DNA of 64,000 nt from Phymorhynchus buccinoides (Eukaryota; Mollusca; Gastropoda; Neogastropoda; Raphitomidae): positions 27,645,760 through 27,709,759 of the forward strand of contig CM065712.1 in assembly GCA_017654935.2 (NCBI GenBank). The letters run 5' to 3'. This document shows positions 25,118-35,120 of this stretch, in pieces. Every line of letters begins with the position of its first letter. Position 1 is the stretch's first letter. Under the pieces are notes generated by a model. That model had not been told where the DNA came from. It saw nothing but the letters and a program-made list of their open reading frames with translations, and did not search any database. The translations under genes and the position numbers were made by a program.

Positions 25118-26220
25118 CTACACCAAGTCATAACAAACAACAACGGTGTCATCGAGAACATGTCCTTTATGCCTACACCATGTCACCACCAGACGTCCTG
25201 TCCTGGTCAGACACAGCCCACAAGGTTCAACATTCCCGGGGTCATTGAGGTCAGAGGTCACCAGTCGTCTCCACTGTCCGCCCTTGTTCCTCACCAACAC
25301 CCAACCATCCCTAACACTACCATCAACACACGCTACATAAACATTCCCGGCCCTGTCGGCACACACCTGTCTAGGACCCCTGATGTCAGTGTGGTCATAG
25401 GTGTGGGTGACGTGGCCAGAACTGACCTCTATCCTGTGCACCAGGTCTGTATCCCAGTCAGCCACCAGGACGTGGTTGTCCACGTCAACAAAGATGTAAT
25501 CTGGTGACTTCAGTGCTGGTAGCCTGGTGCTGTCAGTGACAGTTATCACCACGTCACCACATCGGGTCAGCACGTGTAGTGCAGCAGGACCGGTCCTTTC
25601 GTCAATACAACTCACCAGTAAGTCTCCGTCTATCAGTCCTGCTACACCCCAATACTCTCTAACAGTCTTTATCTGTGACGTCACTGTCAGTTTCTTCATC
25701 ACACTGATCAGATAGATCAGGTTGGTGCGTGTCGTCACGGCAACCAGGCCGTCAGACAACAGAGCCAGGCAGCATGGCATTTCCTTACATTCTACAGAGT
25801 CAGACATTGGGTGTGATGGAGTCACCCCCATCACCTTCACCTTGTAATTACTGTAGTCCGTCATGACGATTCTGTCATCCGGCAGACAGACAATGGCGGT
25901 GATCAAGGGTGTCACCCTGTCGCCTTTCTCTGCTGGCCGCGCACTGAACAGTCGTCTTGGTGTCGCCGTCATGACGTCCACAGTAGCAGGGGTGAAGGTG
26001 GGGGTGGGGGAGGGGGTGGCTGCTGACACTTGTGCTGAAGAGGGGAGGGGGGTGGGGGTGGGGGAGGGGGTGGCTGCTGACACTTGTGCTGAAGAGGGGA
26101 GGGGGGTGGGGGTGGGGGAGGGGGTGGCTGCTGGCACTTGAGCTGAAGAGGGGAGGGGTGTGTGAGAAGATATGGGTAAGCCCACTTGTGAAGAGGAAGT
26201 TTGAATCAGACTGTCCTGAT
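25118..26220 (-). CDS. TRIM-like copy B, propeller exon (intact)
   Basis: Last exon of the minus-strand TRIM-like gene. The acceptor is ttattaacag directly before position 26220. Phase 1 from the upstream RING exon completes an Asp codon, and the frame runs 366 codons to a stop at 25118-25120. The N-terminal part has a linker of three near-identical units (core PLPSSAQVSAATPSPTPT, encoded by 54-bp repeats at about 26000-26140). A probable six-bladed NHL-like propeller follows, with blade motifs VCLPDDRIVMTD, LLSDGLVAVTT, GDLLVSC, SPDYIFVDVDNHVLVAD, VCADRAGNVYVACVDG and LTRTGRLVVTW. It ends VVVCYDLV. In TRIM-NHL proteins the propeller binds protein or RNA substrates for the ubiquitin ligase; the ligand here is unknown. 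Its partner RING exon (30117-31154) is frame-broken. Confidence 0.8.
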
Positions 26221-26614
26221 CTGTTAATAATATCATCATCATTATTAGGATTCTCCCCTTTAGAGAGAATACTATTGCATTTGTAAAAATCTCTCTTCTT
26301 ATTTCTTTTTCTTTTCTTCCTTCTTTTTTTGTCCGATTTGGCTGACATTTTCGGAAAAGTTGCAGGACCTTATTTGGGGCAAAATATGGCCGAAAAACCG
26401 CGAAATCGGCGAAATTTCAATCTTGAATATCTCAAAAACAGCTGAGCGGATTTCGTTCATATTTTCAGAATTTACTTTTAAATAGATTTCCAACATTTGC
26501 GTTATAAAGCCAAACCGGAAGTACGAACCGGAAGTGCTCCAGCTAGGAACCTGCAGCTTTCACACGCGCACGTGCACGTGTGTATAATATATTTTTGTCG
26601 CTTATTTATTTATA

Positions 26615-27265
26615 TTGCTTGCTGGTTTATTCATTTTATTATTGTACGAATCGAGGTTTTCGGTACACGTGTACACGGAGGAAGTTAGGGAATGGCTTGA
26701 GACTATCAAAAAGTCGGAATTCGACAAAGTCAGGATGCGGCAACAGCAGAAGTTCGAACGTTTAGCGGTGAAAACTTCAGCCAAATTCGACCACAGTGAT
26801 CCCATTGCTGAAGTGAGCAAGCAGAAACAGCGTGAAACCAAAGACAGGTGGGTGGTTAATCTCACTAACCGCGAGTTTCCAACAGCAGTTCATTCCGTTC
26901 TGGAAACAGAGTTGAATTTCGCAGTGGCACCGGACAAACTACCAATGGTAGATTTCATCACATCGATCGAAATGGCCTTCAAACAGATCGGTCCTAACAC
27001 CGAGGAGGCCTCTCATTTACGCTCTCAGTGTGTTGGAGTCCTCAAACAAGCCAAGCCTCCCAAGTCCAACCTGACTGCCGCAGAGAGGAAAGCTCTGATG
27101 GAACTAAAGAAGGATCAATCCATCATGATCCTTCCTGCAGATAAAGGTCGCTCCACAGTCATCATGAATCAAGGGGATTACAGGAAGAACATCCACAAAC
27201 TATTGGAAGACCAAAAGACATACCAGCCCCTCAAGAAAGACCTGACAAGCCGCTACTCCACCTAA
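26615..27265 (+). pseudogene. Penelope-like ORF, N-terminal part
   Basis: Homology to Penelope-like proteins becomes clear from about residue 22 (EVREWLETIKKSEF). Diagnostic blocks follow: WVVNLTNREF, ELNFAVAPDKLP, PPKSNLTAAERKALMELKKD, ILPADKGRSTVIM and KTYQPLKKD. The nominal first codon is TTG, so the true start is not visible; it may be lost or upstream. The frame ends at TAA 27263-27265, and the next coding block continues in the same frame without an indel, so a single substitution made the stop. This part precedes the palm domain. Confidence 0.85.
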
Positions 27266-27277
27266 CTTGTCAGTCTC

Positions 27278-28132
27278 TTGAAGCAGCTCAACTTGAGCGG
27301 AGAGTTGAGCATGCAGGACTATTGGAAACTATATCCCACAGCTGCCGACGTGCCCAAGTTCTACGGTCTGCCCAAGGTTCATAAGAAAGACACCCCCCTC
27401 CGCCCAATAGTTGCGTCGAGAGGCTCCCTCACTTATGAAGCCGCACGGTTCGTGGCCGATATCCTGTCCCCCTTGGTTGGCAAGACAGAACACCACCTGC
27501 AGAACAGCGTGGACTTGGTGAACAAACTGTCCCACTACACGATGTCTCCAGATGAAGTGCTCATCTTCTTTGACGTTACTGGACTTTTCACCAGCGTTCC
27601 TGTGGATGAGAGTATAGAGATCATCCACAGGAGACTGGAAAACGACAACACACTGTCACAAAGAACCACGCTGTCAGCCGACCACATCTGTGACCTCCTC
27701 TCCTGCTGCCTCACGACCACCTACTTCACCTTCGAGGGTAGCTTCTACCAGCAGACAGAAGGTGCCGCCATGGATTCCCCCGTCAGCCCGATTGTAGCCA
27801 ACCTCTTCATGGAGGACCTTGAGGAGAAAGCCCTGGCCTCGTTCAACACTCCTCCTCGCTACTGGGGCCGCTACATGGACGACACCATGGCGCTGATCAA
27901 CAAGGATGGCATGGAGGAATTCACGGATCACCTCAACAACCAACACCCCTCCATCAAATTCACCAGAGAAATGGAGGAGGATGGTCGAATCGCCATGCTG
28001 GACACGCTCATCACAAGACAGGATGATGCCTTAGTCGTCAGCGTGTACAGGAAAGCCACCCACACTGACCAATACCTCCAGTTCGATAGCCACCAACCGT
28101 TGGAACACAAATTGGGGTTATCCGAACCTTAA
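27278..28132 (+). pseudogene. Penelope-like reverse transcriptase core
   Basis: Same frame as the preceding block. Numbering from 27278: FYGLPKVHK (28-36) and LRPIV (41-45) form the conserved entry to the palm. Motif A is FFDVTGLFTSVP (97-108) with catalytic D99. Motif B is EGAAMDSPVSP (161-171), where most relatives have MGSP. Motif C is YMDD (199-202) with the catalytic Asp pair. SIKFTREMEEDG and LDTLI follow. The frame ends at TAA 28130-28132 after HKLGLSEP. One base of shift near 28115 gives IRTLRHR, the expected Penelope continuation, so the stop results from a 1-bp indel. The catalytic residues remain but the protein is interrupted on both sides. Confidence 0.88.
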
Positions 28133-28320
28133 GACACCGGAACAAAAAAAAAAAACCTGAACCAGGAACAAAAAAAAAAAAAAAAAAAAAAACACCACCT
28201 GGAAGAAGTGCTCTCCATCTCAGGGTACCCCAAGTGGACATGGAATCAACCAGGGAGCAAAAAGATCACTCCCCACCCCTCTAACCAACAGCCAGACCCG
28301 CTCGCCGCTTACATGTCTCC

Positions 28321-28830
28321 ATCACGTATGTCCAGGGCACTACAGAGGCCCTAAGCCGTCAGATCAAGAAGTGCGGGGTCTCTGTCCACAGAAAGCCATG
28401 CAATTCCATCCACAGCAAGCTCGTTGCCCCCAAAGACAAGACCGACAAGCTCGAACAGTCGGGAGTCGTCTACCGCATTGATTGTGAAGACTGTGACAAG
28501 GGGGTCTACATTTGGGAGACAGAAAGGAGCCTCAGGAAGAGAGTCATGGAGCACAGACGGGATTCGTCACCGGTTGCGTCCCACATGGCCAACTAACAAC
28601 GACCACCATTTCTCACCCGACAACATATATGTGCTGGGGACCGAGACAGCAGATGTTTCCAGAGAGGGGTGAAGGAGGCCATCCACATCGCGGCCGCCAA
28701 GCCCACACTCAACCGGGACTGTGGGAGACACACCTTGCCCGCAACTTATTCGTCCCTGATTCAGTCATGCGCCATGGGTGCAGCCTTGAGCTGTACTCAC
28801 GATCGTGCGCACTGAACCGCCAGTGGCCTC
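28321..28830 (+). pseudogene. Penelope-like GIY-YIG endonuclease remnant
   Basis: From 28321 the frame reads ITYVQGTTEALSRQIKKCG, then GVVYRIDCEDCDKGVYIWE, ERSLRKRVMEHRR and a stop near 28595. The GIY half is GVVY and the second half is YIW: the Gly of YIG is Trp (TGG for GGG). A short stretch in a different frame gives HHFSPDNIYVLG. From 28651 the original frame returns with RCFQRGVKEAIHIAAAKP and TLNRDCG, the conserved C-terminal end of the domain including the Glu of KEAI. At least two frameshifts and the Gly-to-Trp change make activity unlikely. Confidence 0.85.
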
Positions 28831-28939
28831 TCAGCAGACGACGCTGACGGTTGGAGCGCTAAGACCCCGAAAGCTCCGGGGTGAGCCTATATTTTTACTG
28901 AGTGCAACTGTTATAAAATTCGTTTTATCATAAGCCCTC

Positions 28940-29200
28940 TATTTATTATTATTATTATTATTAGGATTAGGATTCTCCCCTTTAGTTATAATTATTATTA
29001 TTATTTTCCATCATCAGCAGCAGCAGCAGCATCATCAACATCATCATCATCAATCATTACCATCCTTCGTCGTCCTCATCGTAGAAGTCGGTCGTCGTCG
29101 TCATCTTCATCATCATTATCATCGTCATCATCGTCATCGTTGTTGTAATCATCATCATCATCATCAATATTATGATCAACAAAGTCATTCTCCCGATCAT
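28940..29200. repeat. ATT and ATC/CAG trinucleotide tracts
   Basis: ATT run (28941-28963), the 20-bp repeat shared with 26244-26263, another ATT run, then CAG and ATC runs. Non-coding and within the intron of copy B. Confidence 0.85.
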
Positions 29201-29365
29201 CAAATCATTATAAGTGTTATGATTATCACATCAACCAACGAATAAATCAATTATTAATCAATCATTTATTCATCTGATTGGTCAATCAATCAATGACTGT
29301 TTTCGTCAAACCAATATTCTTTGAACGTTGCTTTGCTCTTATCACTATTTAAACCTATGCAGTCG

Positions 29366-29975
29366 AACCTCAGTAACCCGACCACCCAACATACTGGTCA
29401 AAAATGTCCGTAATAGTGAGGTGCCCGCATTACAGAATCACTACATTACAAATGCACGACAATAGTTATACATTCGAAAACTCAGTAACCCGACCACCCC
29501 AAAAGACTGGTCAAAACTGTCCGAAATAGTGAGGTGCCCGCTATACAGAATCACTCCATACAAAGGCAACACATAATTACGCGTATTTTATTGACAAGCA
29601 TTAACTAACGAAGCAAAGGAATGGTTTTCACTCAACTTTTCCGTGACCTTGATTTTTCAAATTCCCTTTCCCGTGATTTTTGTTTTAAACCAAACAAAAT
29701 AATATTTAAAAAGCAAAAACAGCCTGAATCTTTTCTTTGACTATGCTATTAAAAATTCGTGATCAGGGTGGTCGGATTAACTGAGTGGTAACTTACACTG
29801 GTTAATAGTGATTCAGACTGAGATCACTGTCCATTGTCCTGAATAGCGGGGTGGTCCCAATACCGGAGATACCATTAGTAATAAATAAGAGGAACAAATT
29901 GCAAACTGACAAAAACTGCCCGGCATACAAAGGTGCCCGTGATACTGAGGTGCCCGTTAAGCGAGGTTCGACTGT
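29366..29975. repeat. dispersed repeat with gaggtgcccg motifs
   Basis: Two tandem copies of about 115 bp (from about 29366 and 29480) share ctcagtaacccgaccacc, actggtcaaaa and atagtgaggtgcccg. The motif returns at 29930-29975, ending gcgaggttcgactgtac. It resembles non-autonomous DNA-element ends but no TIR pair was proven. Confidence 0.6.
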
Positions 29976-30013
29976 ACTTTCTTCTTTGCCTGTCAGTCTG
30001 TCTCTGTCTCCTG

Positions 30014-30069
<56 letters not shown>

Positions 30070-30116
30070 GATCACTAGATATCTTCCCACAACTTCATCC
30101 CCCTTCCCTCACTGAC

Positions 30117-31154
30117 CTTCAGGGTGCAGCATCTGATCCAGTTGCGCACATATCGTCCTCAAAGCGTCCTGGTGATGGCAGTGACGACCTTGCATCACGT
30201 GACGCAGACGTTTCTCCAGATATTCTGTCTTGACAATCATATCCTGGGTAGAACCCTTGGAACGGATGACGTAAGTGCCATCGTCTTTGCGTTGGGTGAC
30301 GTCAAAACGAGGCAGTGTGTGCTTGTAATCGTCAAGATTCTGTTCATCTTCACAGACCCTGTTGGACAACTCTTGAGCAAAAGACACAATGGTGTCCACG
30401 ATAGTCTTTGTCGACAGCATTTCTCCGGATGCCCCCTCCATTTGACTCATCTGATTCTTCACCCAACCATTCCACTCCCTTGTTCCCCTATTAGTGTCAT
30501 GTGACTGGGAAAGAGCAGGGTTACGAATGCTGGATGACGTGGATTTAAGATTTTTTTTTTTGTTCATCGACGGGATAGATTGGATGGAAGGTGAGCTAGG
30601 TCTGGGCTCGAGGGTGTGGATGTGGCATGGGCCATTACAGATGTGTTCTTTAGAGCCTGTGGCAAGGTATTGGAAAACATGATCACCTGCAAATCGACTC
30701 TTGCAGTGATTGTCAGAGCATGTTGAGCACAGTAGTACTCCTGACAATCCAGGCAGACCTTCTCAGCCTGTACATTGGAGCATATACAGACAGGGGACGT
30801 CTGAAGATGATGTTGTTCAGGGCTAAGTGGACCTATTTCAGTCACTCCATCACAGGGTCTGTCCCTAGCAGCTCGGCCAGCTGGCTGACAGTGAGGTTGC
30901 GGTCCTCGGGGAGGTTCAGAGGGGGTTTTATCGTTGACCGCACTGCTGACAGGACACTGGTTGGCCCAGCTGGCGCGGGACATCGTAGGTTAAGACATCT
31001 CCTGCAGATGACGTGTCCACACGAGAGAGCCACAGGACCCAGACACAGGGACCCACACGGGGGACAGTCCGGGGCGATTGACAGTCAACGACGGAGTGTC
31101 CAGATGGGTAAAGAAGACCGCCCCTCCTGTTGCCATGGTTGTGCATTCCTATAT
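30117..31154 (-). pseudogene. TRIM-like copy B, RING/B-box exon (frame-broken)
   Basis: Minus-strand exon with acceptor ctcttcttcttcttccag before 31154, ATG at 31136-31134 (aaccATGG, MATGG as in copy A) and donor AAG|GTCAGT after 30117. The start frame stops at codon 49 (30992-30990). RING blocks appear in other frames: CGSLCLGPVALSCGHVICRR, then SCQQCGQ in a third. The B-box starts as AEKVCLDCQEYYC in one frame and continues as CSDNHCKSRFAGDHVF in another. From there a single open frame of about 210 codons runs to the donor and aligns with copy A (SSIRNPALSQSHDT, LRHVMQGRHC, QLDQMLHP). At least three frame breaks disrupt the RING and B-box. Either the copy is decaying, or the assembly has indel errors here. 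Confidence 0.8.
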
Positions 31155-32143
31155 CTGGAAGAAGAAGAAGAGAGAAGAAGAAGAAGCAAGACGAAGAAGA
31201 AGAAAATGAAAAAGAAGAAAGTAGATGCGCTTTTGTTTGTTTGTTTTTGTTGTGAATTTAGGGGGGTGGGTGGATAAATCGAGGAATTTGTTTTCTTTAG
31301 TGGGGTACTTGCGAGTAGGGGGATAACACAGCTTTACCATTTCAACAGAACAACATTCAGTAAAATCAAATCAATGTAGAAAGGGTGAATATTTTGTTTT
31401 TACTTTTTAAATGTTTGAAGAAACATTGATGAAAGGGATATATCTGTGTGACGGACTTAAGAAAGAAGATTCAGATATATGGTAACACATTCAATTGCTG
31501 ACATGTGTAAGGAAAATATACACAGATGAAAAAACACGTTTAGGTAAAAAGTGATATCAGGAAAGTGCAATATACGTCAACCATATAGTGCAGGAAATTA
31601 CAGAATTACAAACAGAGGTAAATAAACAGGAAGGATAAAAGACAATAAAGACAATACAAAACACAATAGATGATAAAATAATCAATAATTATTGCAACTG
31701 TATTTCATGTAGGTAACCAAAATCAGTTGGAATGTTGGCTAAAGGTAGAGTATTGGGAAAATAATATACCTATTACATGAACACATAGTGAATGATACTT
31801 GAATAAAGTCAAACGTCAACCTACCAATACAGAACACAAACAGATAAAGGCAATTAATTTATAAGACTTCTGTTATTTCAGATCATCTACTCAAGATAAC
31901 AAGTTAAAACAGGGGATTTCAATGCACACTGTTTTCTTGCGAATACACCAACGGCCAAACACCTCCAGTCCTACTACGTCCAAAGAACATTTAGAGCTAA
32001 TGCAGACCTACTGTATAATGAAAGCGCATATGTATTGCAAGAAATACAGAGCAATTCAACACACGTCGTTCTCAGACAAACACCAACGGCCCAATGCCCC
32101 CAGTCCTGGCTACCCTCCCATCCACAGTGTGTTGATCGTCACT
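31155..32143. other. region upstream of copy B, no gene
   Basis: A GAA-rich pyrimidine-tract complement (31157-31215) belongs to the splice acceptor of copy B. The rest is AT-rich. In orientation this is where the leader intron and leader exon of copy B should lie. No convincing donor was pinned down. Confidence 0.5.
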
Positions 32144-32166
32144 GTTGCTAGGTAACGGTGACGTCA
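32144..32166. promoter_or_regulatory. X-box-like palindrome beside a CRE
   Basis: GTTGCTAGGTAAC (32144-32156) fits an RFX X-box half-site pair. TGACGTCA (32159-32166) follows after 2 bp. RFX plus CREB sites in this order form the X1-X2 module of vertebrate MHC class II promoters. It lies 1 kb upstream of the copy B start codon. Function is inference. Confidence 0.3.
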
Positions 32167-32495
32167 TTATTCCCCCCAAACAACCGGCAGCGGTGCCACT
32201 GACATGGATAGCTTTGTGTCTTTCTACCATTCTTCCTTGAATTCATTCATTTTCAATGTTCTATAACTATCCCTGTATTTTCTCTTTCTTCTCTTGTGTA
32301 TGCTGTCTCCCGCCTGTCTGTCTGTCTGTCTGTCGTTTCTCCCCCCCCCTCCCCCTCTCTCTCTCTCTCTCTCTCTCCTCTATCTCTCTCTGCCTCTGTC
32401 TTGTCTCTTAGCCCTTTGTATCGGTCTTTTTACATATAATTATGTCTACCTGCTTCTTGTTGGCTTTACAAGTTATTCCTGCAAAGACTGGTGTG

Positions 32496-32534
32496 CATAT
32501 GTGTGTGTGTGTATCCTGTTTGTTGTGCATGCGT

Positions 32535-32583
<49 letters not shown>

Positions 32584-33070
32584 GGTGTGTGTGCATGGGT
32601 GTGTTGTGTGTGTATGTATCTGTGTTAGTGTGCAGGCGTTCGTGTGTGTGTAGTGTGTTTGTGTGTGGTGTGTGTGATGTGTGTGTGTGTGTGTTATCTT
32701 TTGTCGTCGGCATGAGTTTTTGTGTGTCGTGTGTGTGTTGTGTGTGTGTTGTGTGTGCGTGTGTGTGCCGTGTGTGTGTGTTGTTGTGTGTGTGTGTGTT
32801 TTGTTTTTTTGTTTGTGTGTTTTTTTCGTGTTGTGTGTGTGTTGTGTGTGTTGTGTGTGTGTGTGTGTTGTAGACTGTGGCGTGTGATGTCCTTGTGTGC
32901 GTGCGTTTGTTGTGTGTGGTGTGTGTTGTGCCTGTCTGGTGTGTGTGTGTGTGTGTGTGTGTGTAGATGTGTGTGTATGTATGTGTGTGTGTGTTGTGTG
33001 TGTGGTGTGTGTGTGGTGTGTTTGTGTGTATGTGTGTTTATGTGTGTGTTTGTGCATGTGTATGTGTGTA

Positions 33071-33101
<31 letters not shown>

Positions 33102-33372
33102 CTGTCGTGTATGTGTGTGTGTGTGTGTGTTGTGTGGTGTGTGTGTGTGTGTGTGTGTGTTGTGTGTGCTGTGTGTGTCTGTGTCGTGTTTGCGCGCACG
33201 CTTGTGTCATGAATATGTGTTGCACGTGTGCACATGTGTCATGTGTGTGTGTGTGTGCGCGCTTGCGGGTGGGTGTGAGCTGCGTGTGTTGCGTGCGTGC
33301 GTTGCGTGTGTGGGATGTGTGTGTGGGTGTGTGTGTGTGATGTGTGTGTGTGTGTGTGTTGTGTGTGTGATG
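32496..33372. repeat. compound (TG)n microsatellite, about 0.88 kb
   Basis: TG tract interrupted by TTG, TGCG and ATG units. It gives long Cys/Val and His/Thr frames on the two strands that are not genes. A CT-rich tract (32358-32400) lies just upstream. Confidence 0.95.
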
Positions 33373-33527
33373 TGGAGAGGTTGTACAAGGTAGACAGGGT
33401 CTTGTAAATACACTGGGGAAGGGGTTGGGGGCATTGTCGTGTTGTGCAATGTTGTGCAATGTTGTGCAGTCATGCGTGCAGCCTACGTTTGGTGGTGGCG
33501 TCTCTTCAGGGTGTCTGTGACACATTA

Positions 33528-33600
33528 ACCACCGTGGCGTAGTGGCTAGCGTCGCGGACTACTGGCTGGGATGTAGCGGGTTCGAATCCCATCAAACGAG
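33528..33600 (+). mobile_element. tRNA-like SINE head (second family)
   Basis: A box tggcgtagtgg and B box ggttcgaatcc are spaced as in a tRNA. No 7-bp acceptor stem can form, so it is a SINE head rather than a tRNA gene. Its body differs from the SINE at 8170 and runs into the LINE fragment that follows. Confidence 0.65.
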
Positions 33601-33680
33601 AGGGTTGTTTCGGTCCTGGACCGACTCCTATCCAGAGTGAGTGTCACGGTTGCCCATTAAGCCCACTCTTTTTTGTTCTG

Positions 33681-34261
33681 GCAGTTGAAATCCTTGCCAA
33701 TAAGATTAGAAATAACCCTACTATCACAGGCATAGAAACACACCATGATGGAACTAATCAGGATTCCCAATACTCAACCAAAATAAAACAATTTGCAGAT
33801 GACACTACTCTAACAATTAAAAATGAGGAAGACATAAGGGAAGCAATTAAACTTGTACAAGAATTTTACTGTTTCTCGGGGTTACAGTTAAATAAACAAA
33901 AAAACAAAAGGCATGTGGATGGGTACCAGAAAAGGCGAAGAGTGTAAACTACAAGGCATACCAATCGAAAGTAATAAGATACAAAATGCTAGGAGTCCAT
34001 TTCTCATCCAGTCAGGAAGCATCCTTACTCACCAGAAAACTGGACTGGCAAAATAGAAAACATTATTAGAACCATTAGACAATGGGAGCGGAGAAACCCC
34101 TCATTATATGGCATAATAATTATAGCAAAATCATTACTTTCATCACAGCTGCCGCATATATTGCAGGTGTTGGCTATCCCTGAAAAGGTGTTAAACCAAA
34201 TAAATACAATTATATATAGATTTTTATGGAAAAGAAAATATAATAATAAAAAAGCCTTCGA
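33681..34261 (+). pseudogene. LINE reverse transcriptase fragment (L1/Tx1-like)
   Basis: A 5'- and 3'-truncated non-LTR retrotransposon RT. Blocks in order: VEILANKIRNNPTITGI, then KIKQFADDTTLTIKNEEDI with the FADD catalytic motif C, then EFYCFSGLQLNKQK. After a frameshift near 33900 come KMLGVHFSSSQEASLLTRKL and, in another frame, IRTIRQWERRNPSLYGIIII, KSLLSSQLPHILQVLAIP and INTIIYRFLWKRKY. These are the order and motifs of the thumb and post-RT region in L1/Tx1-type elements. At least two frameshifts make it non-functional. The preceding tRNA-like head may be a separate insertion or a template-switch chimera. Confidence 0.8.
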
Positions 34262-34311
34262 GTCCGTCCGTCCTGTCCGTTTGTTCTTGTAGTGTGTGTG
34301 TGAACAAAAAC

Positions 34312-34590
34312 GGGCTAAAGATGATAACTCCCGCCGTTTTTCGTTTTTTGTTTTTTGTTTTGTTTTTTTTTCCGATACCCGAATCGCTTCATCAAATTTG
34401 CTGTGAGCCCCTAAAGGCAAAACGGCATAAAAACTCATGGTGGCCGTATTCATTTGCGCGGTAAATGCAAATGCGCGAAAACGCACATCCGCCAGCCTTT
34501 CGGCGCCCGTATCTCCAGTATTTTGGAGGGAAGATTGCCTTCGAATCACTGGCAGGAATTACAGTGGGAATATTTAACAAGGGGATGACA
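34312..34590 (+). repeat. dispersed repeat family R1, copy 1
   Basis: Contains aactcccgccg, atcaaatttgctgtgagccc, atttgcgcgg and cggcgcccgtatctccagta. The same ordered motifs occur at 34868-35120, 51315-51540 and, in tandem, 51735-52145. Identity unknown; no frame is conserved. Confidence 0.7.
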
Positions 34591-34867
34591 CTACACCGGT
34601 ATCTGTAACTATTAAAAAAAATCAGTATAAGGACTTTACTTTGTGTTGCCGTAACTGCCTCCGAAGCATTGCCTCCAGTATTGTTCAAGATTTGTGGAGC
34701 AATGGTCAGCTTCTCAGCGTTGACCACGGGAATTAACTGCCACAGGAGACGATTGCACAGTTCATATAGTATATAAGCCAACTGTCCGTCGCGTGTGTCC
34801 GCCGTGTGTGTGTGTGTGCTGTGTGTGTGTGTTGAAAAAACAGAAATTCTAGTAGAAATACAAACAC

Positions 34868-35120
34868 GTGAAGGACTTATAAGCAAATTCCGCCGTTTTT
34901 TGACCGAATCAGATTCAAATTTGCTATGAGCCCTAACGGGGCCATGGCAAAATTACGTGCTGTTCGAGGCAGGAAACGTGTCATTTGACATTGGTTTGGC
35001 AAATGCGCGAAACGTGTATCCCCCGGCCATCTCGGCGCTCAGTATATCCGGCATTTCTGAGACCGATCCATTTAGAATTTGGCAGGACAATGACCGGGGC
35101 CGGGAACTATCCGTGTAAAC
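34868..35120 (+). repeat. dispersed repeat family R1, copy 2
   Basis: Motifs ccgccgttttttgaccgaat, caaatttgctatgagcccta and caaatgcgcgaaacg match copy 1 in order. Confidence 0.7.

Larger units (their letters stand above)
26560..28860 (+). mobile_element. Penelope-like retroelement, decayed
   Basis: Encodes, in order, a Penelope-type N-terminal region, a reverse transcriptase and a GIY-YIG endonuclease, the hallmark layout of canonical Penelope-like elements. It is broken by an in-frame TAA (27263-27265), a frameshift near 28110-28120, two A-rich tracts (28142-28154 and 28170-28191), later frame changes and a YIW in place of YIG. It sits antisense in the intron of TRIM-like copy B; copy A has none. 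A hairpin (gacccc...ggggt, about 28862-28883) follows the last coding remnant. A 20-bp sequence (attaggattctcccctttag) occurs at both 26244-26263 and 28966-28985. Confidence 0.88.
26221..30116 (-). other. intron of TRIM-like copy B (3.9 kb) with inserted retroelement
   Basis: The minus-strand donor AAG|GTCAGT (intron starts 30116) and the acceptor next to 26220 match copy A. The part 26230-26545 is homologous to the copy A intron 3' part (shared cgaaatttc/gatttcgcgg, tgcaacttttc, cggacaaaaaaag and ggttcgtacttccgg, read on the gene strand). The rest holds the Penelope-like element, ATT/ATC simple repeats (28940-29200) and a gaggtgcccg-bearing repeat. A GA/CT tract lies just inside the donor (30003-30067), as in copy A. 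Confidence 0.75.

Noticed and set aside
28846..28890. Hammerhead ribozyme of the Penelope-like element
   Set aside because: Some Penelope elements carry one, and gctgacgg and cccgaaagc look suggestive, but the CTGANGA core and a proper stem II are not present.
32442..33525. Cys/Val-rich and His/Thr-rich long frames
   Set aside because: Translations of a TG/CA microsatellite; the same applies at 3909-4381, 24757-25161 and 62429-62866.
33528..33600. Functional tRNA gene
   Set aside because: A and B boxes are present but the ends cannot pair into an acceptor stem; it fits a SINE head better. The same holds for 8170 and 12707.
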